64,000 bases of DNA. Source: Bin90 sp965214635. Lineage in GTDB: Bacteria > Chloroflexota > Dehalococcoidia > Lucifugimonadales > JADFKI01. A model generated the notes under the pieces. That model did not search any database, was not told where the DNA came from, and was given only the letters and a program-made list of their open reading frames with translations. Every line of letters begins with the position of its first letter. Position 1 is the stretch's first letter. A program made the translations under genes and the position numbers. The stretch lies in assembly GCA_965214635.1 (NCBI GenBank), contig OZ243964.1, forward strand, positions 2,108,001-2,172,000, in the 5' to 3' direction. This document shows, piece by piece, positions 52,810-62,007 of the stretch.

Positions 52810-53896
52810 TTTCAAGTCCCAGGTGTTTTCTGACCTTGCGATTCATCCGGGCGAAACTCTCGAAGAAGAGATCGAGTTCATCGGTATGACACAGCAAGAA
52901 CTTGCCAAACGGATGGGCAGGCCGTATCAGGTCGTCAATGAGATTATCCGCGGCAAAAAGTCTATTACTCGTGACACTGCCGTAGAGTTAGAAAAGGTTC
53001 TGGGCATACCCGCATATTTCTGGATGAACCTTCAAACGCATTACGAACTGACACTGGCGCGTCTGAAAGAGAGGGAGGCGCTTCTCAGCCAACAGGAATC
53101 GCTAAAACATTTCCCGGTCAGCGCTATGGAAAAGCTTGGCTGGATTGAAAAGCATAGAGATAAATCAGACAAGGTTCGCTCCCTGCTTCAGTTCCTCGGT
53201 TTCGCGAGTTTCGACGCGTGGCGCGACAACTGGCATCAACCCCTTGTCGGATTTCGCATCAGCGAAAACTCTAAAGTATCGCCGGGCGCTCTGTCCGTTT
53301 GGCTAAAGCAGGGTGAACTTAAAGGTCGAACTGTTGAAGTCGCCGAATATGAAGAGGAAGAGTTCCGTTACGCTATAGCACAAATTCGGGGAATGACTTC
53401 GGATGTTCCAGAAGCGTTTGTGCCGCGTATGCAAAAACTTTGCGCCGATGCAGGCGTAGCAGTAGTATTCATCCCGGAATTGCCCAAAAGCGGCGCAAAT
53501 GGCGCGGCGAGGTGGTTAACTCCACAAAAAGGGCTTATTCAGATGAGCCTTAAATGGCGCTGGCACGACATTTTTTGGTTCAGCTTTTTTCACGAGTGCT
53601 GCCATATACTCAAGCACAAAGTTCGCCAAGTGCAAGTTGATGGGCTAGATGGCGATTCTGAGGAAGAGGACGAAGCGAACAGATTCGCCGGTGATTTGCT
53701 GATACCTCCGAAAGAGTGGCATCAGTTCGTTGCAAGCGGATACAAGGACGAAACTGCCGTGCGAACATTCGCGAAGCGTATCGCAATCCACCCTGGGATA
53801 GTCGTTGGTAGGATGCAGCACGAGAAGCTGATTCCCTATAGCAGCAGGTTGACCCACCTCAAAACAAGATTTGCGTGGAAGCAAGTCCCCGTGTAA
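52799..53896 (+). CDS. HigA-type HTH / ImmA-IrrE metallopeptidase antitoxin-like regulator
   Basis: A 365-residue fusion. The N-terminal XRE/HigA-like helix-turn-helix (residues ~15-75: H-P-G-E-T-L-E-E-E-I, M-T-Q-Q-E-L-A-K-R-M, I-I-R-G-K-K-S-I-T) is followed by the W-M-N-L-Q segment. A C-terminal ImmA/IrrE zinc-peptidase domain carries H-E-C-C-H near residue 265 and E-A-N-R-F-A-G-D-L-L-I-P with the third ligand. Strong ribosome site TTGGAGG before ATG 52799. Probably the antitoxin of a module whose toxin was destroyed by the IS. Intact, so it may still act as a regulator. Confidence 0.88.
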   Translation: MTTNFKSQVFSDLAIHPGETLEEEIEFIGMTQQELAKRMGRPYQVVNEIIRGKKSITRDTAVELEKVLGIPAYFWMNLQTHYELTLARLKEREALLSQQESLKHFPVSAMEKLGWIEKHRDKSDKVRSLLQFLGFASFDAWRDNWHQPLVGFRISENSKVSPGALSVWLKQGELKGRTVEVAEYEEEEFRYAIAQIRGMTSDVPEAFVPRMQKLCADAGVAVVFIPELPKSGANGAARWLTPQKGLIQMSLKWRWHDIFWFSFFHECCHILKHKVRQVQVDGLDGDSEEEDEANRFAGDLLIPPKEWHQFVASGYKDETAVRTFAKRIAIHPGIVVGRMQHEKLIPYSSRLTHLKTRFAWKQVPV

Positions 53897-53928
53897 CGCT
53901 TACGCGATGATGCGACGCCTTTCGTCAT

Positions 53929-54795
53929 CTACCCCATCCCCGGTATCGGCGTGCCCGCCGTGGTCATTCGCAGGCTGTATACCGATGTGTTGGCGGTGAA
54001 GTACATCGTGCGGTTGTCTTCGCCGCCCCAAGCGCAGTTGGCGGGGTATTCCGGCAGCTCTATGACGCCGATGAGCGTGCCGTCGGGGGCGAACACCCAG
54101 CAGCCACCCGGGCCGGTGCAGTACACCCGCCCCTCGGAGTCCACCTTCATCCCGTCGGGCACGCCGTTGTTGGCGCGGTCGGACGGCATATCCGCAAAGT
54201 GTCTCACGCCGATTACAGCGCCGTCCGCATCTAGGTCATACGCCACGATGTACTGCCCAGGGCGCGTGTTCGACACATACAGCACGCTCTCATCGGGCGA
54301 GAATGCGATGCCGTTGGGGTACTCGAACGGCACGACCATCTCCACCTCGCCATTTGGGCGTATGCGATGCACGCTGTTGAACTGCATGTCCACATCGGCG
54401 GAGTCGAGGCGGTCGCGCCCGGGGTTGGTGAAGTACAGGCTGCCGTCGGAGCGCCCGACCACATCGTTGGGTCGGTTCAGCCGCCGTCCCTCAGATGTTT
54501 CGGCGATGGCGGTGTAAGTGCCGTCTTCTTCCAGCCGTGTTAGGCGGCGGTTCACCATCTCGCAGACGACCATGCGCCCCTGCGAATCGAAGGTCATCCC
54601 ATTGGAGTCGCCGCTGTTCTCGCGGATAAGCTCGGGTTCGCCGCCCGGCTCCAGCCTGAATATCTGTGCGCGGCGTATGTCCACGAACAGCAAGTATCCG
54701 TCCGGATGCCACAGCGGCCCCTCAGTGAATATGAACCCGGTCGCAAGCCGCTGCGCCTCCGACGATTCTACGATGCTGGATAGACCTTGCGTCAT
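53929..54795 (-). CDS. SMP-30/gluconolactonase-family protein
   Basis: About 288 residues of six-bladed propeller. F-T-E-G-P-L-W-H-P-D-G has the first metal ligand (Glu), R-P-N-D-V-V-G-R-S-D-G the Asn/Asp, and P-N-G-I-A-F-S-P-D-E plus P-D-G-M-K-V-D the others. Likely a lactonase acting on sugar lactones or related esters. ATG 54795 (M-T-Q-G-L-S-S) is preferred over 54810. Confidence 0.88.
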   Translation of the reverse strand: MTQGLSSIVESSEAQRLATGFIFTEGPLWHPDGYLLFVDIRRAQIFRLEPGGEPELIRENSGDSNGMTFDSQGRMVVCEMVNRRLTRLEEDGTYTAIAETSEGRRLNRPNDVVGRSDGSLYFTNPGRDRLDSADVDMQFNSVHRIRPNGEVEMVVPFEYPNGIAFSPDESVLYVSNTRPGQYIVAYDLDADGAVIGVRHFADMPSDRANNGVPDGMKVDSEGRVYCTGPGGCWVFAPDGTLIGVIELPEYPANCAWGGEDNRTMYFTANTSVYSLRMTTAGTPIPGMG

Positions 54796-54964
54796 CTTGA
54801 AGACCTCCAAAATCCGCTAGTTGTGTACGCTAATTCCCACCTGTTCACGCCCACTTGCTGCTTCCTGCACAATTTGGCTGCGCTGTCGCCGCCGTGTGGC
54901 GATGGTGCTGCTGCGCCCTGTGCTGCGTGTTGATTGCGCTGTGCCGTGCGGCGTAGGATGTCGG

Positions 54965-55876
54965 CTAGCGGCGGGTGTATTTGACGATGCGCCGGCCCGT
55001 GCTTCCCTCACCGGATGTGGGTTGAACGAAGTAGATGTTGCCATTGGAGTCGCCGGCTGCGCCGTGACAGCTTCGGTATTTGGCGTCGCCCCAGCGCGTC
55101 AGCAGCTCGCCGTCGCTGTTCAGCACGCTGAAGTAGCCACCGTTGTGCTCGGCGACATAGCATACGCCGTCGCCGTCTTCCCACAGCACGGCGGGCCCGA
55201 TGAACTTCGTGTGCCACTGCGCCACAAACTCGCCGTCCTGAGTGAACGCCTGTACGCGGTCGTTCTCACGGTCGCTGATGAGCACCTGCCCGGAGCGTGT
55301 GATGCAGGCGCCGTGCGGCAGCATGAACTCGCCGGGGCCGGACCCCGGCTCACCCCACGATGCGATGAGCGCACCGTCGGCGCTGAACTTGTGGACGCGC
55401 GCGTTGGCATAGCCGTCCGCCACGAACACCTCGCCAGTGGGCGCAACCGCGATGCCCGCCGGCATATTGAACGGCTCGCCGCCGTGCGTTACCTGCGTGT
55501 AGCCGTTTGAGCCGAAGTCGGTGGGGTCTGCACCCGTGTCTGAGCGAAAGCCCTTTTCGCCGATGGTCATAAGCAGCTCGCCCTGCGGCGTGTGCTTGGT
55601 AATCTGCTGGGCGTTGCGGTCCACAATCCAGATGTTGTCCCGACCGTCCGCATATATGGCGTGGGGGAACTCGAAGCCGGTAACGCCCCAATCGTAGAGA
55701 TACTCGCCGTCGGTGTTGAACACGATGACTCCGCGCTCGCCGCGGTTGAAGCCATACACCCTGTCTTGCGAGTCCACGGTTACCGCCGCCATAGGTGCGT
55801 GCCAGCCATCCGGGATCTGCGCCCAATCCTCATTCACTTCGTAGGTATAATCGCCGCTGCCGACTATGGCTGCCAT
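54965..55876 (-). CDS. NHL-repeat beta-propeller protein (paralogue of the 8208-9125 gene)
   Basis: A 303-residue protein sharing order and wording with the 8208-9125 protein: a Q/K-I/L-P-D-G-W opening near residue 21, V-D-S-Q-D-R-V-Y, G-E-L-L-M-T-I-G, then A-D-G-Y-A-N-A-R-V-H-K-F and G-S-G-P-G-E-F. Cytoplasmic by absence of a signal. Function unproven; location beside SMP-30, LLM and MaoC genes points to catabolism. Confidence 0.8.
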   Translation of the reverse strand: MAAIVGSGDYTYEVNEDWAQIPDGWHAPMAAVTVDSQDRVYGFNRGERGVIVFNTDGEYLYDWGVTGFEFPHAIYADGRDNIWIVDRNAQQITKHTPQGELLMTIGEKGFRSDTGADPTDFGSNGYTQVTHGGEPFNMPAGIAVAPTGEVFVADGYANARVHKFSADGALIASWGEPGSGPGEFMLPHGACITRSGQVLISDRENDRVQAFTQDGEFVAQWHTKFIGPAVLWEDGDGVCYVAEHNGGYFSVLNSDGELLTRWGDAKYRSCHGAAGDSNGNIYFVQPTSGEGSTGRRIVKYTRR

Positions 55877-56100
55877 ATCGGGTTCTCCTTCCTTTGTGCT
55901 TATTATTCGGGTCTACATGGCTGTCAGGGTTGGCTATGGCGTTACGCTGGCTAGCCCTCTGCGCGGTTGGGTGTCTGATGCTGATATGCGATATGCGCCA
56001 GAAGCGGCTGCCGTGTGCAATGCCAGCGCGCAGTGTTAGCAGAAGCAAAACCCGCAGTGTGCTGGGCATTCTTGCGCAAGATGTGCGGAGCTAATGACGG

Positions 56101-57144
56101 CTATGCGGCGGGCATGCAAGCCTCCATCACGGCGCGGACGGAGTCGATGCCGGGGCGAGCGGCGACTACGCGCACGATGGCGATGTCCAGCCCCTCTGCG
56201 AGGCGGCGGAATTCGGCGGCGGCGTTGGCTGCGCTGCCGTAGTAGCCGACGGTTCGCAGCAGCGCAGCCGGGAATGCGTCCGCCACCTCATCGGCGCTGC
56301 TGCCGGCACGCCGCATATCGTCCAGCTCAGCGAGTTCGTCGGCGAAGCCCATTCGCTCGAAGTGGGCGCGATAGCCGAGCTGCCGCTCTCGCGCGGTGGG
56401 AACGGCGGCGCCCAGGGCGTAGCTCATCGTAGCCTTGGCGAATGCGCGCCGCGCCACATCCTCATCGTCGTCAACGCAGATGCGGATGTACTCCGCAAGC
56501 TTGATGTCCGAAGGGTCTCTTCCCGCTGCGGCAGCGCCTTCGTTCACCCGCTGGCGGCTCCACGCAATCTGCTCCGGGCTGCACCAGTTGAGGCAAGCGC
56601 CATCCGCCAGTTCGCCTGCCAAGCGCAGCATCTGCGGACCTAGCGCACCGAGATATACGGGCGTGTTCGGCGGCGGGGATATGGCGAGCTGTGCGCCCTT
56701 CAGCGTAACCACCTCGCCTTCGTAATCCACGCGATCGCCGGCTACGAGCGGGCGTATTATGGAGAGATAGTCGCGCATAAGCGCTAGCGTAGAGAGCTGT
56801 GGGAGACCGAGCGCACGCCGCGCAGCCGGCCTGTACGACCCGCCAGAGCCTATGCCCATGATGAAGCGCCTGCCCGTGATGTCGCTGAGCGTGCCGCCCG
56901 TCATCGCAAACGCCATCGGCGTCCGATACATCACCGGGGACACCGATATGCCCGTGGTCAAACCGCCGTCCGCCACATCGCGGCTCGCTTCCCAGCGCCG
57001 CAGGCAGAGCTGGTACGAATCCTGCCCTGTGCCTTCGGGCGTCCATATGCTCGTGTAGCCCTGTGCCGCAGCCTCTTTCGAGAGCGCAGCCTGCTGCTCC
57101 CACGACAGGTTTAGCGTCGCATCCAACCCAACGCCGATTTCCAT
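56101..57144 (-). CDS. LLM-class flavin/F420-dependent oxidoreductase
   Basis: A 347-residue luciferase-like protein. Starts M-E-I-G-V-G-L-D; shows W-T-P-E-G-T-G-Q-D, T-G-I-S-V-S-P-V, R-F-I-M-G-I-G-S-G-G-S-Y and P-V-Y-L-G-A-L-G-P-Q-M-L-R-L-A-G, the last typical of F420-dependent methylenetetrahydromethanopterin reductase-like enzymes. Substrate unknown. Same strand as two MaoC genes upstream. Confidence 0.87.
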   Translation of the reverse strand: MEIGVGLDATLNLSWEQQAALSKEAAAQGYTSIWTPEGTGQDSYQLCLRRWEASRDVADGGLTTGISVSPVMYRTPMAFAMTGGTLSDITGRRFIMGIGSGGSYRPAARRALGLPQLSTLALMRDYLSIIRPLVAGDRVDYEGEVVTLKGAQLAISPPPNTPVYLGALGPQMLRLAGELADGACLNWCSPEQIAWSRQRVNEGAAAAGRDPSDIKLAEYIRICVDDDEDVARRAFAKATMSYALGAAVPTARERQLGYRAHFERMGFADELAELDDMRRAGSSADEVADAFPAALLRTVGYYGSAANAAAEFRRLAEGLDIAIVRVVAARPGIDSVRAVMEACMPAA

Positions 57145-57385
57145 TGTTTCGTCCTCCGTGTTTGCATCGCCTTATCGTTCTAGCCCAGAGCACGCCTTCT
57201 CCATATCTTGGAGTATGGCAAGATAGCGCTCAACGCATATGGGGAAGTGCGCTGCAGCTTCGAACCTGACACAGCAGTCTGAGCGGCTGATATGCCGCAA
57301 TGCTGGCGGGTCAGTTCAGATCGCGGCGTTCAGCACGATGCCGGTAGAGAACGCCGCTGCGATGCGTGGTTTCGAGCGAAAGAAG

Positions 57386-57817
57386 CTAGTCGCGCGATGG
57401 CAAGGCGATGGTGGCGCTGCCCGGCGTGGTCTTCTTGCCCTCATGGTTTTCGAGCCAGATGTCGCATTCCACGAGGTTCTCGCCGTTTTCGGTGTACTTG
57501 CGCGTAACCACGCCCTTGCCGAACATCGGCGTTCCGGGTATGTCCATCCCGCGATACGAGGTGTTCAGCACCTTGAGCGTCCCATCGTTGCCAATCCAGT
57601 CGGTCATCAGCTGACCAAGCCATGCGCCCTTGAGCGCGCCGTGCAGGATGACATCGGGCAGCCCGTTTCCCTTGGCAAAGTTCAAGTCGTAGTGTATCTG
57701 ATAGTAGTCGCCCGATGCGCCGGCATACTTGACGAGCTGCTGTGTGGTCGGGTCTTTTCGCAGGGTGGGAACCTCTGTGCCTTCCTGTACATCTTCGAAG
57801 TAAAGCTGGCTGCCCAT
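57386..57817 (-). CDS. MaoC-like hydratase, hot-dog subunit
   Basis: A 143-residue hot-dog protein. The hydratase-2 type active site is Y-Y-Q-I-H-Y-D-L-N-F-A near residue 37, followed by P-D-V-I-L-H-G-A-L-K-G. Adds water to or removes it from an enoyl-CoA-type substrate. Likely pairs with the next upstream gene, the two forming one two-domain unit. Confidence 0.85.
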   Translation of the reverse strand: MGSQLYFEDVQEGTEVPTLRKDPTTQQLVKYAGASGDYYQIHYDLNFAKGNGLPDVILHGALKGAWLGQLMTDWIGNDGTLKVLNTSYRGMDIPGTPMFGKGVVTRKYTENGENLVECDIWLENHEGKKTTPGSATIALPSRD

Positions 57818-57921
57818 AAAGATCGCTCCCTTTTGTTGCTTTTATATTGTCCAAATTCCCCAAACATCGTGGGGTCGGTTCAAACTCCGCTTGTCTTAAT
57901 CCGGACGGACTTGCCAGCCGC

Positions 57922-58377
57922 CTATGGCTGGTAGCTTATGCCGGTGGTGCGCTGGATTGCGACGGTGTTGCCGAACTGGTTGACATACTTCGTTTCGCGG
58001 ATGCTGAACAGCATGTTGCCCAGCCTGCCGGGGCGCTCGAACAGGTCTGCCAGCATGGTGGTAACAGTGATGCGGTCGCCGGGGCGGACGGGTTGGAAGT
58101 ATTCCCACTGGCTGCCGCCGTCGAGGTTGGCGGGGTAGGGGTTCTTGAAGGCGGGTGCGGGATTGGAATTCAGCAAGCGCATGAATGTCGGCGGGGCGAT
58201 GATGCCGCCGTAGCGGGTTTGGCGCGCCGCCTCTTCGTCGTTGTAGATGGGGTTCGTGTCCCCGATTGCCTGCGCAAACTTGACGATTGCGCCGCGCTCG
58301 ACCTCATGCGTGATAGGCTCAGACTCTACGCCCAAAGCCTCTCGCATCTCCTGTGTAATTACCGACTCCTGTGTCAT
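57922..58377 (-). CDS. MaoC-like dehydratase, N-terminal-type (FAS1-like) subunit
   Basis: A 151-residue hot-dog protein with V-E-R-G-A-I-V-K-F-A-Q-A-I-G-D-T-N-P-I-Y, A-P-P-T-F-M-R-L and P-V-R-P-G-D-R-I-T-V. This is the substrate-binding (HadA/C-like) type, lacking the catalytic His pattern. It sits 104 bp upstream of the catalytic partner. Together they resemble HadAB- or meaC-type heterodimers. Confidence 0.85.
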   Translation of the reverse strand: MTQESVITQEMREALGVESEPITHEVERGAIVKFAQAIGDTNPIYNDEEAARQTRYGGIIAPPTFMRLLNSNPAPAFKNPYPANLDGGSQWEYFQPVRPGDRITVTTMLADLFERPGRLGNMLFSIRETKYVNQFGNTVAIQRTTGISYQP

Positions 58378-58788
58378 GCCCTCTGCTCCTCAATACCGCC
58401 CGCTGCTAGTTGCATCCTTGGGCGCAGGCGTCTGCATCGTATTCGCATCAATATCGATTTGCCCAAAAGTTTAAGCGATGAGTTTGGCAATAAACATTGG
58501 GGCTGATTCTGAAAATTCGCATCAAGACCGATTTGCCCAAAAGTTTAAGCCGCAAGCGTAAGCCTGTCAAGAACGCCAAGCCGTATATCCTGTCCCGCCG
58601 CTCCCGCTGCTTATCCTTGCGTGGTGCGCCAGTGTGTGTAGCATAGAACGCTGTCAGGTGATAGTATCAAGAGCGGCAAGGGGGACAGATGTGGCAGACA
58701 GGGCGGCGGACGCCAATTCCAACAGACTGGGGTCAATCATTGCACACAAATTGCACATGCACACCACGCACACAAGGAGAATACACAG
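58378..58788. other. 411-bp intergenic region with a 36-bp direct repeat
   Basis: Copies at 58441-58476 and 58515-58550 differ at two positions and share the core TTTGCCCAAAAGTTTAAGC. The 74-bp period suggests a local duplication. No gene seen. Confidence 0.7.
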
Positions 58789-59556
58789 ATGACTTCCAAC
58801 GGGGCTAACGGCAAGGTGGCAATCGTAACGGGCGGCGGCTCCGGCATCGGCAGGCAGAGCGCGTTGGCGCTGGCGGCTGACGGCTACTCCGTCGCCATAG
58901 GCGGCAGGCGGCTCGATGCGCTAGAAGAGACCATCACCCTAGCAGGCGATGATGGTGCGCGCATGCTCGCCGTTCCCACCGATGTTACCGACGCCGAATC
59001 CATTCGCAACCTGTTCGCCAAGACGGTGGAGGCGTTCGGCAGGCTCGATGTGCTGTTCAACAACGCCGGAATTGGTGCGCCGCGCGTTCCGATGGAGGAT
59101 CTGCCCGTAGAGGCGTGGAAGGCGGTGGTGGACACGAACCTCACAGGTTCGTTCATCTGCACGCAGGAAGCCATCAAGATTATGAAGAGTCAAGACCCGA
59201 TGGGCGGGCGCATCATCAACAACGGCTCGCTGTCGGCGTATGTGCCGCGCCCAGACTCGGTGGCGTACACCGCCACGAAGCACTCCATCACAGGGCTTAC
59301 GAAGTCCACATCGCTGGACGGGCGCAAGTACAACATCGCCTGCGGACAGATAGACATCGGCAACGCCGCAACGCCAATGACCGAGCGGATGGGCGGCGGC
59401 GTTCCACAAGCCAGCGGTGAGGTGATGGTCGAGCCGACCTACGATGTGCAGCATGCGGCGGACGCCGTGCTGTTCATGGCGAACCTGCCGCCAGACACCA
59501 ATGTGCAGTTCATCACCATCATGGCGACGAAGATGCCATACATTGGCAGAGGCTAA
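58789..59556 (+). CDS. SDR-family oxidoreductase
   Basis: A 255-residue short-chain dehydrogenase. T-G-G-G-S-G-I-G near residue 14, N-N-A-G-I-G near 90, catalytic Ser in N-G-S-L-S-A and Y-T-A-T-K near 162-166. The R-R after the second strand (G-G-R-R) suggests NADP(H). Substrate unknown. Divergent from the MaoC/LLM group and probably functionally related. Confidence 0.9.
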   Translation: MTSNGANGKVAIVTGGGSGIGRQSALALAADGYSVAIGGRRLDALEETITLAGDDGARMLAVPTDVTDAESIRNLFAKTVEAFGRLDVLFNNAGIGAPRVPMEDLPVEAWKAVVDTNLTGSFICTQEAIKIMKSQDPMGGRIINNGSLSAYVPRPDSVAYTATKHSITGLTKSTSLDGRKYNIACGQIDIGNAATPMTERMGGGVPQASGEVMVEPTYDVQHAADAVLFMANLPPDTNVQFITIMATKMPYIGRG

Positions 59557-59557
59557 C

Positions 59558-59583
59558 GCCCCAAGCACGCAATGCTTCGGGGC
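59558..59583. terminator. Hairpin between convergent SDR and ligA
   Basis: GCCCCAAGC (59558-59566) and GCTTCGGGGC (59574-59583) form a stem with a 1-base bulge. It lies in the 30-bp gap between convergent stop codons; no long T-run. Confidence 0.45.
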
Positions 59584-59586
59584 TGC

Positions 59587-62007
59587 CTACCCGCCGTTTT
59601 CGTCTGCGCCGCCCGCTATCTTCGCGAGCATCTCGGCTTCGCTGAGGATGGCGACGCCTAGCCGCTCTGCGTCGGCGAGCTTGGAGCCGGCGTCTTCGCC
59701 AGCCACTAGGTAGTCTGTCTTCTTGCTGACGCTGCCGCTGACCGCACCGCCGAGCAGCTTTATCTTGTCCTGTATCTGCGAGCGGCTGAACTGCTCTAGG
59801 CGGCCAGTTACCACGAAGCGCATACCAGCGAAGGGCTGCTCGGTCGGCACTTCGCGCTGCTCATCCTCGAGGCGGACGCCGGCAGAGCGGAGCTTCTCCA
59901 CCACATTGCGGTTGCCGTCGTTGCCGAAGTAGGACGCTATGCTTTCGGCGATGCGCGGCCCTATGGACGGGATGGCGGTTAGGCGCTCTTCGTCCGCTTC
60001 CATTAGGGCGTCCATCGTGCCGAATGAGCGCGCTAGCAGTTCCGCCACCTCTGCGCCCACATGCCGAATACCCAGCGCCGCAAGCACACTTGCAAGCGGG
60101 CGTTGTCGGCTCGCGTCTATGGCATCCAGCAGGTTCTTCACGCTCTTTTGGCGCAGCAGCGTGGGCTGGCGCAGGTACTTCGCACTCACATAGAGCAGCT
60201 CGGATGGGGCGCCCAACAGACTGCCAATCTCGGCGATGTGCCGCTCTGCTGCGACCTTCAGATCGCCGTCGCTGAAGTAGCCCACGATTGCGCTTGCCAT
60301 GCGTGCTGTGATGCCATTTATGCTGCCCAGTTCGATTTCGTCTGCGCGGGACAGGGCGTCCATGTCGGCGTAGCGCTCTGCTAGGATGGCGGCGGACTTC
60401 TTGCCGATGGTCGGTATGCCCACTGCGTTGACGGCATCGGCAAATGGGCGCTGCTTGCCGACTTCTATGGCGTCCAGCAGGTTCAGGCGCGCAAGGTCGT
60501 CCTGCGTCAGGCGGTATATGTCCGCAACATCCGCAATCAGCCCCTGCCGTATGAGGTATTCTCCCCACTTGATGCCCATCCCCTCTATGTCCATTGCGCC
60601 GCGGCTGACGAAATGCTCCAGCAGGCGCACCAACTGCGCCGGGCAGGATGCATTGACGCAGTAGGACATCGCCTCATCTTCGGGATGGACGATAGGCTCG
60701 GTGCAGCTCGGACAGCGGTCGGGCATTTGGAACTCGCACTCGCCGCCGTCGCGCCGCTCTGCGATAACGCTGACCACCTGCGGAATGACCTCGCCTGCGC
60801 GCTCCACCACCACCCAGTCGCCGATACGCAGGTCTTTGCTGCGGATATAGTCTGCGTTGTGCAGCGTGGCTTGCTTCACGGTTGCGCCGTTGATGTCCAC
60901 CGGCATCAGCGACGCATACGGGTTCAGGCTGCCGGTGCGCCCCACATTGACGCGGATGTCCAGCAGCTGTGTTACGGACTGCGTAGCGGGGAACTTGTAG
61001 GCGACAGCCCAGCGCGGCTCTCTGCCCACCACGCCCAAGTGCCGCTGGAAGTCCAGACGGTCTACCTTTACCACCACGCCGTCAGCCGCCACATCGAGTG
61101 CTTCGGCGTGCTCTACCCAGCGCTCGTAGAATGCGATGGCGTCTTGCGCCGTGTGGACGCGCCGATTGTCGCTGCTGACCTTGAAGCCCAAGCCGCTCAG
61201 GTATTGCAGCATCTCCCAATGCGTGCCCGGGGTATCGCCATCCTCAGCGTATCCGAGCGAATAGATGAAGATGTCGAGCGGGCGCTCGGCGGTGTTGCGC
61301 GGGTCTAGCTGGCGGAGCGAGCCGGCGGCGGTGTTGCGCGGATTGGCGTAGGTTTGCTCCCCGCGTGCCGCCCGCGCCTCATTGAACTGGATGAAGCGCG
61401 ATTTGGGGAAATAGACCTCGCCCCGAACCTCCAATCGGCGGGGGGCGTCCGGCTGTATCAGCCGCAGGGGGATGCTCTTGATGGTGCGCAGGTTGAGCGT
61501 AACATCCTCGCCGACGCTGCCGTTGCCGCGCGTGGCGCCGCGCACGAACACGCCATCTTCGTAGGTGAGCGCAACCGCCAAGCCGTCGTATTTGAGTTCG
61601 CAGACCATGTCGAACTGCTCGCGTTCTAGTAGGTCGCAGACGCGCTTGTGCCAAGCGGCGAACTCCTCGGCGTCGAACGCATTGGCGAGGCTGAACATTG
61701 GGCGCGAGTGTCGCACCGACTCGAAGCCGTCGGCAGGCTCATCGCCCACCCGCTGCGTGGGCGAATCGGGCGTTACGAGCGCGGGATGCGCCGCCTCTAT
61801 GCTGCGAAGCTCGCGCATCAGCAGGTCGTATTCGCCGTCGGTTATCTCTGGGGCGTCCAGCACATAGTAGCGGTAGTTGTGGTGGTTCAGCCGCTGCCGC
61901 AGTTCATCAGCGCGGTACAGCGTTTCGGGCGCTGCGCCCGTGCTTGCGGCGTCAAACATGTCGATGGCGTTGTGATTATCCTGTGTGTGCGTATCCGAAA
62001 GCAGCAT
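59587..62007 (-). CDS. ligA: NAD-dependent DNA ligase with duplicated HhH module
   Basis: An 806-residue LigA, longer than the usual ~670. The Ia domain binds NAD (H-N-Y-R-Y-Y-V-L-D near residue 47). Adenylation Lys is K139 in K-Y-D-G, and the OB fold follows. The zinc site is C-P-S-C ... C-V-N-A-S-C near 432-455. Helix-hairpin-helix region appears twice: N-L-L-D-A-I-E from residue 509 and again N-L-L-D-A-I-D from 625 (116-residue offset), each followed by a G-I-x-x-I/V-G and I-N-G-I/I-P-S-I-G type hairpin pair. The BRCT domain closes (~725-800). ATG 61959 (M-F-D-A-A-S) is an alternative start. Confidence 0.96.
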   Translation of the reverse strand: MLLSDTHTQDNHNAIDMFDAASTGAAPETLYRADELRQRLNHHNYRYYVLDAPEITDGEYDLLMRELRSIEAAHPALVTPDSPTQRVGDEPADGFESVRHSRPMFSLANAFDAEEFAAWHKRVCDLLEREQFDMVCELKYDGLAVALTYEDGVFVRGATRGNGSVGEDVTLNLRTIKSIPLRLIQPDAPRRLEVRGEVYFPKSRFIQFNEARAARGEQTYANPRNTAAGSLRQLDPRNTAERPLDIFIYSLGYAEDGDTPGTHWEMLQYLSGLGFKVSSDNRRVHTAQDAIAFYERWVEHAEALDVAADGVVVKVDRLDFQRHLGVVGREPRWAVAYKFPATQSVTQLLDIRVNVGRTGSLNPYASLMPVDINGATVKQATLHNADYIRSKDLRIGDWVVVERAGEVIPQVVSVIAERRDGGECEFQMPDRCPSCTEPIVHPEDEAMSYCVNASCPAQLVRLLEHFVSRGAMDIEGMGIKWGEYLIRQGLIADVADIYRLTQDDLARLNLLDAIEVGKQRPFADAVNAVGIPTIGKKSAAILAERYADMDALSRADEIELGSINGITARMASAIVGYFSDGDLKVAAERHIAEIGSLLGAPSELLYVSAKYLRQPTLLRQKSVKNLLDAIDASRQRPLASVLAALGIRHVGAEVAELLARSFGTMDALMEADEERLTAIPSIGPRIAESIASYFGNDGNRNVVEKLRSAGVRLEDEQREVPTEQPFAGMRFVVTGRLEQFSRSQIQDKIKLLGGAVSGSVSKKTDYLVAGEDAGSKLADAERLGVAILSEAEMLAKIAGGADENGG

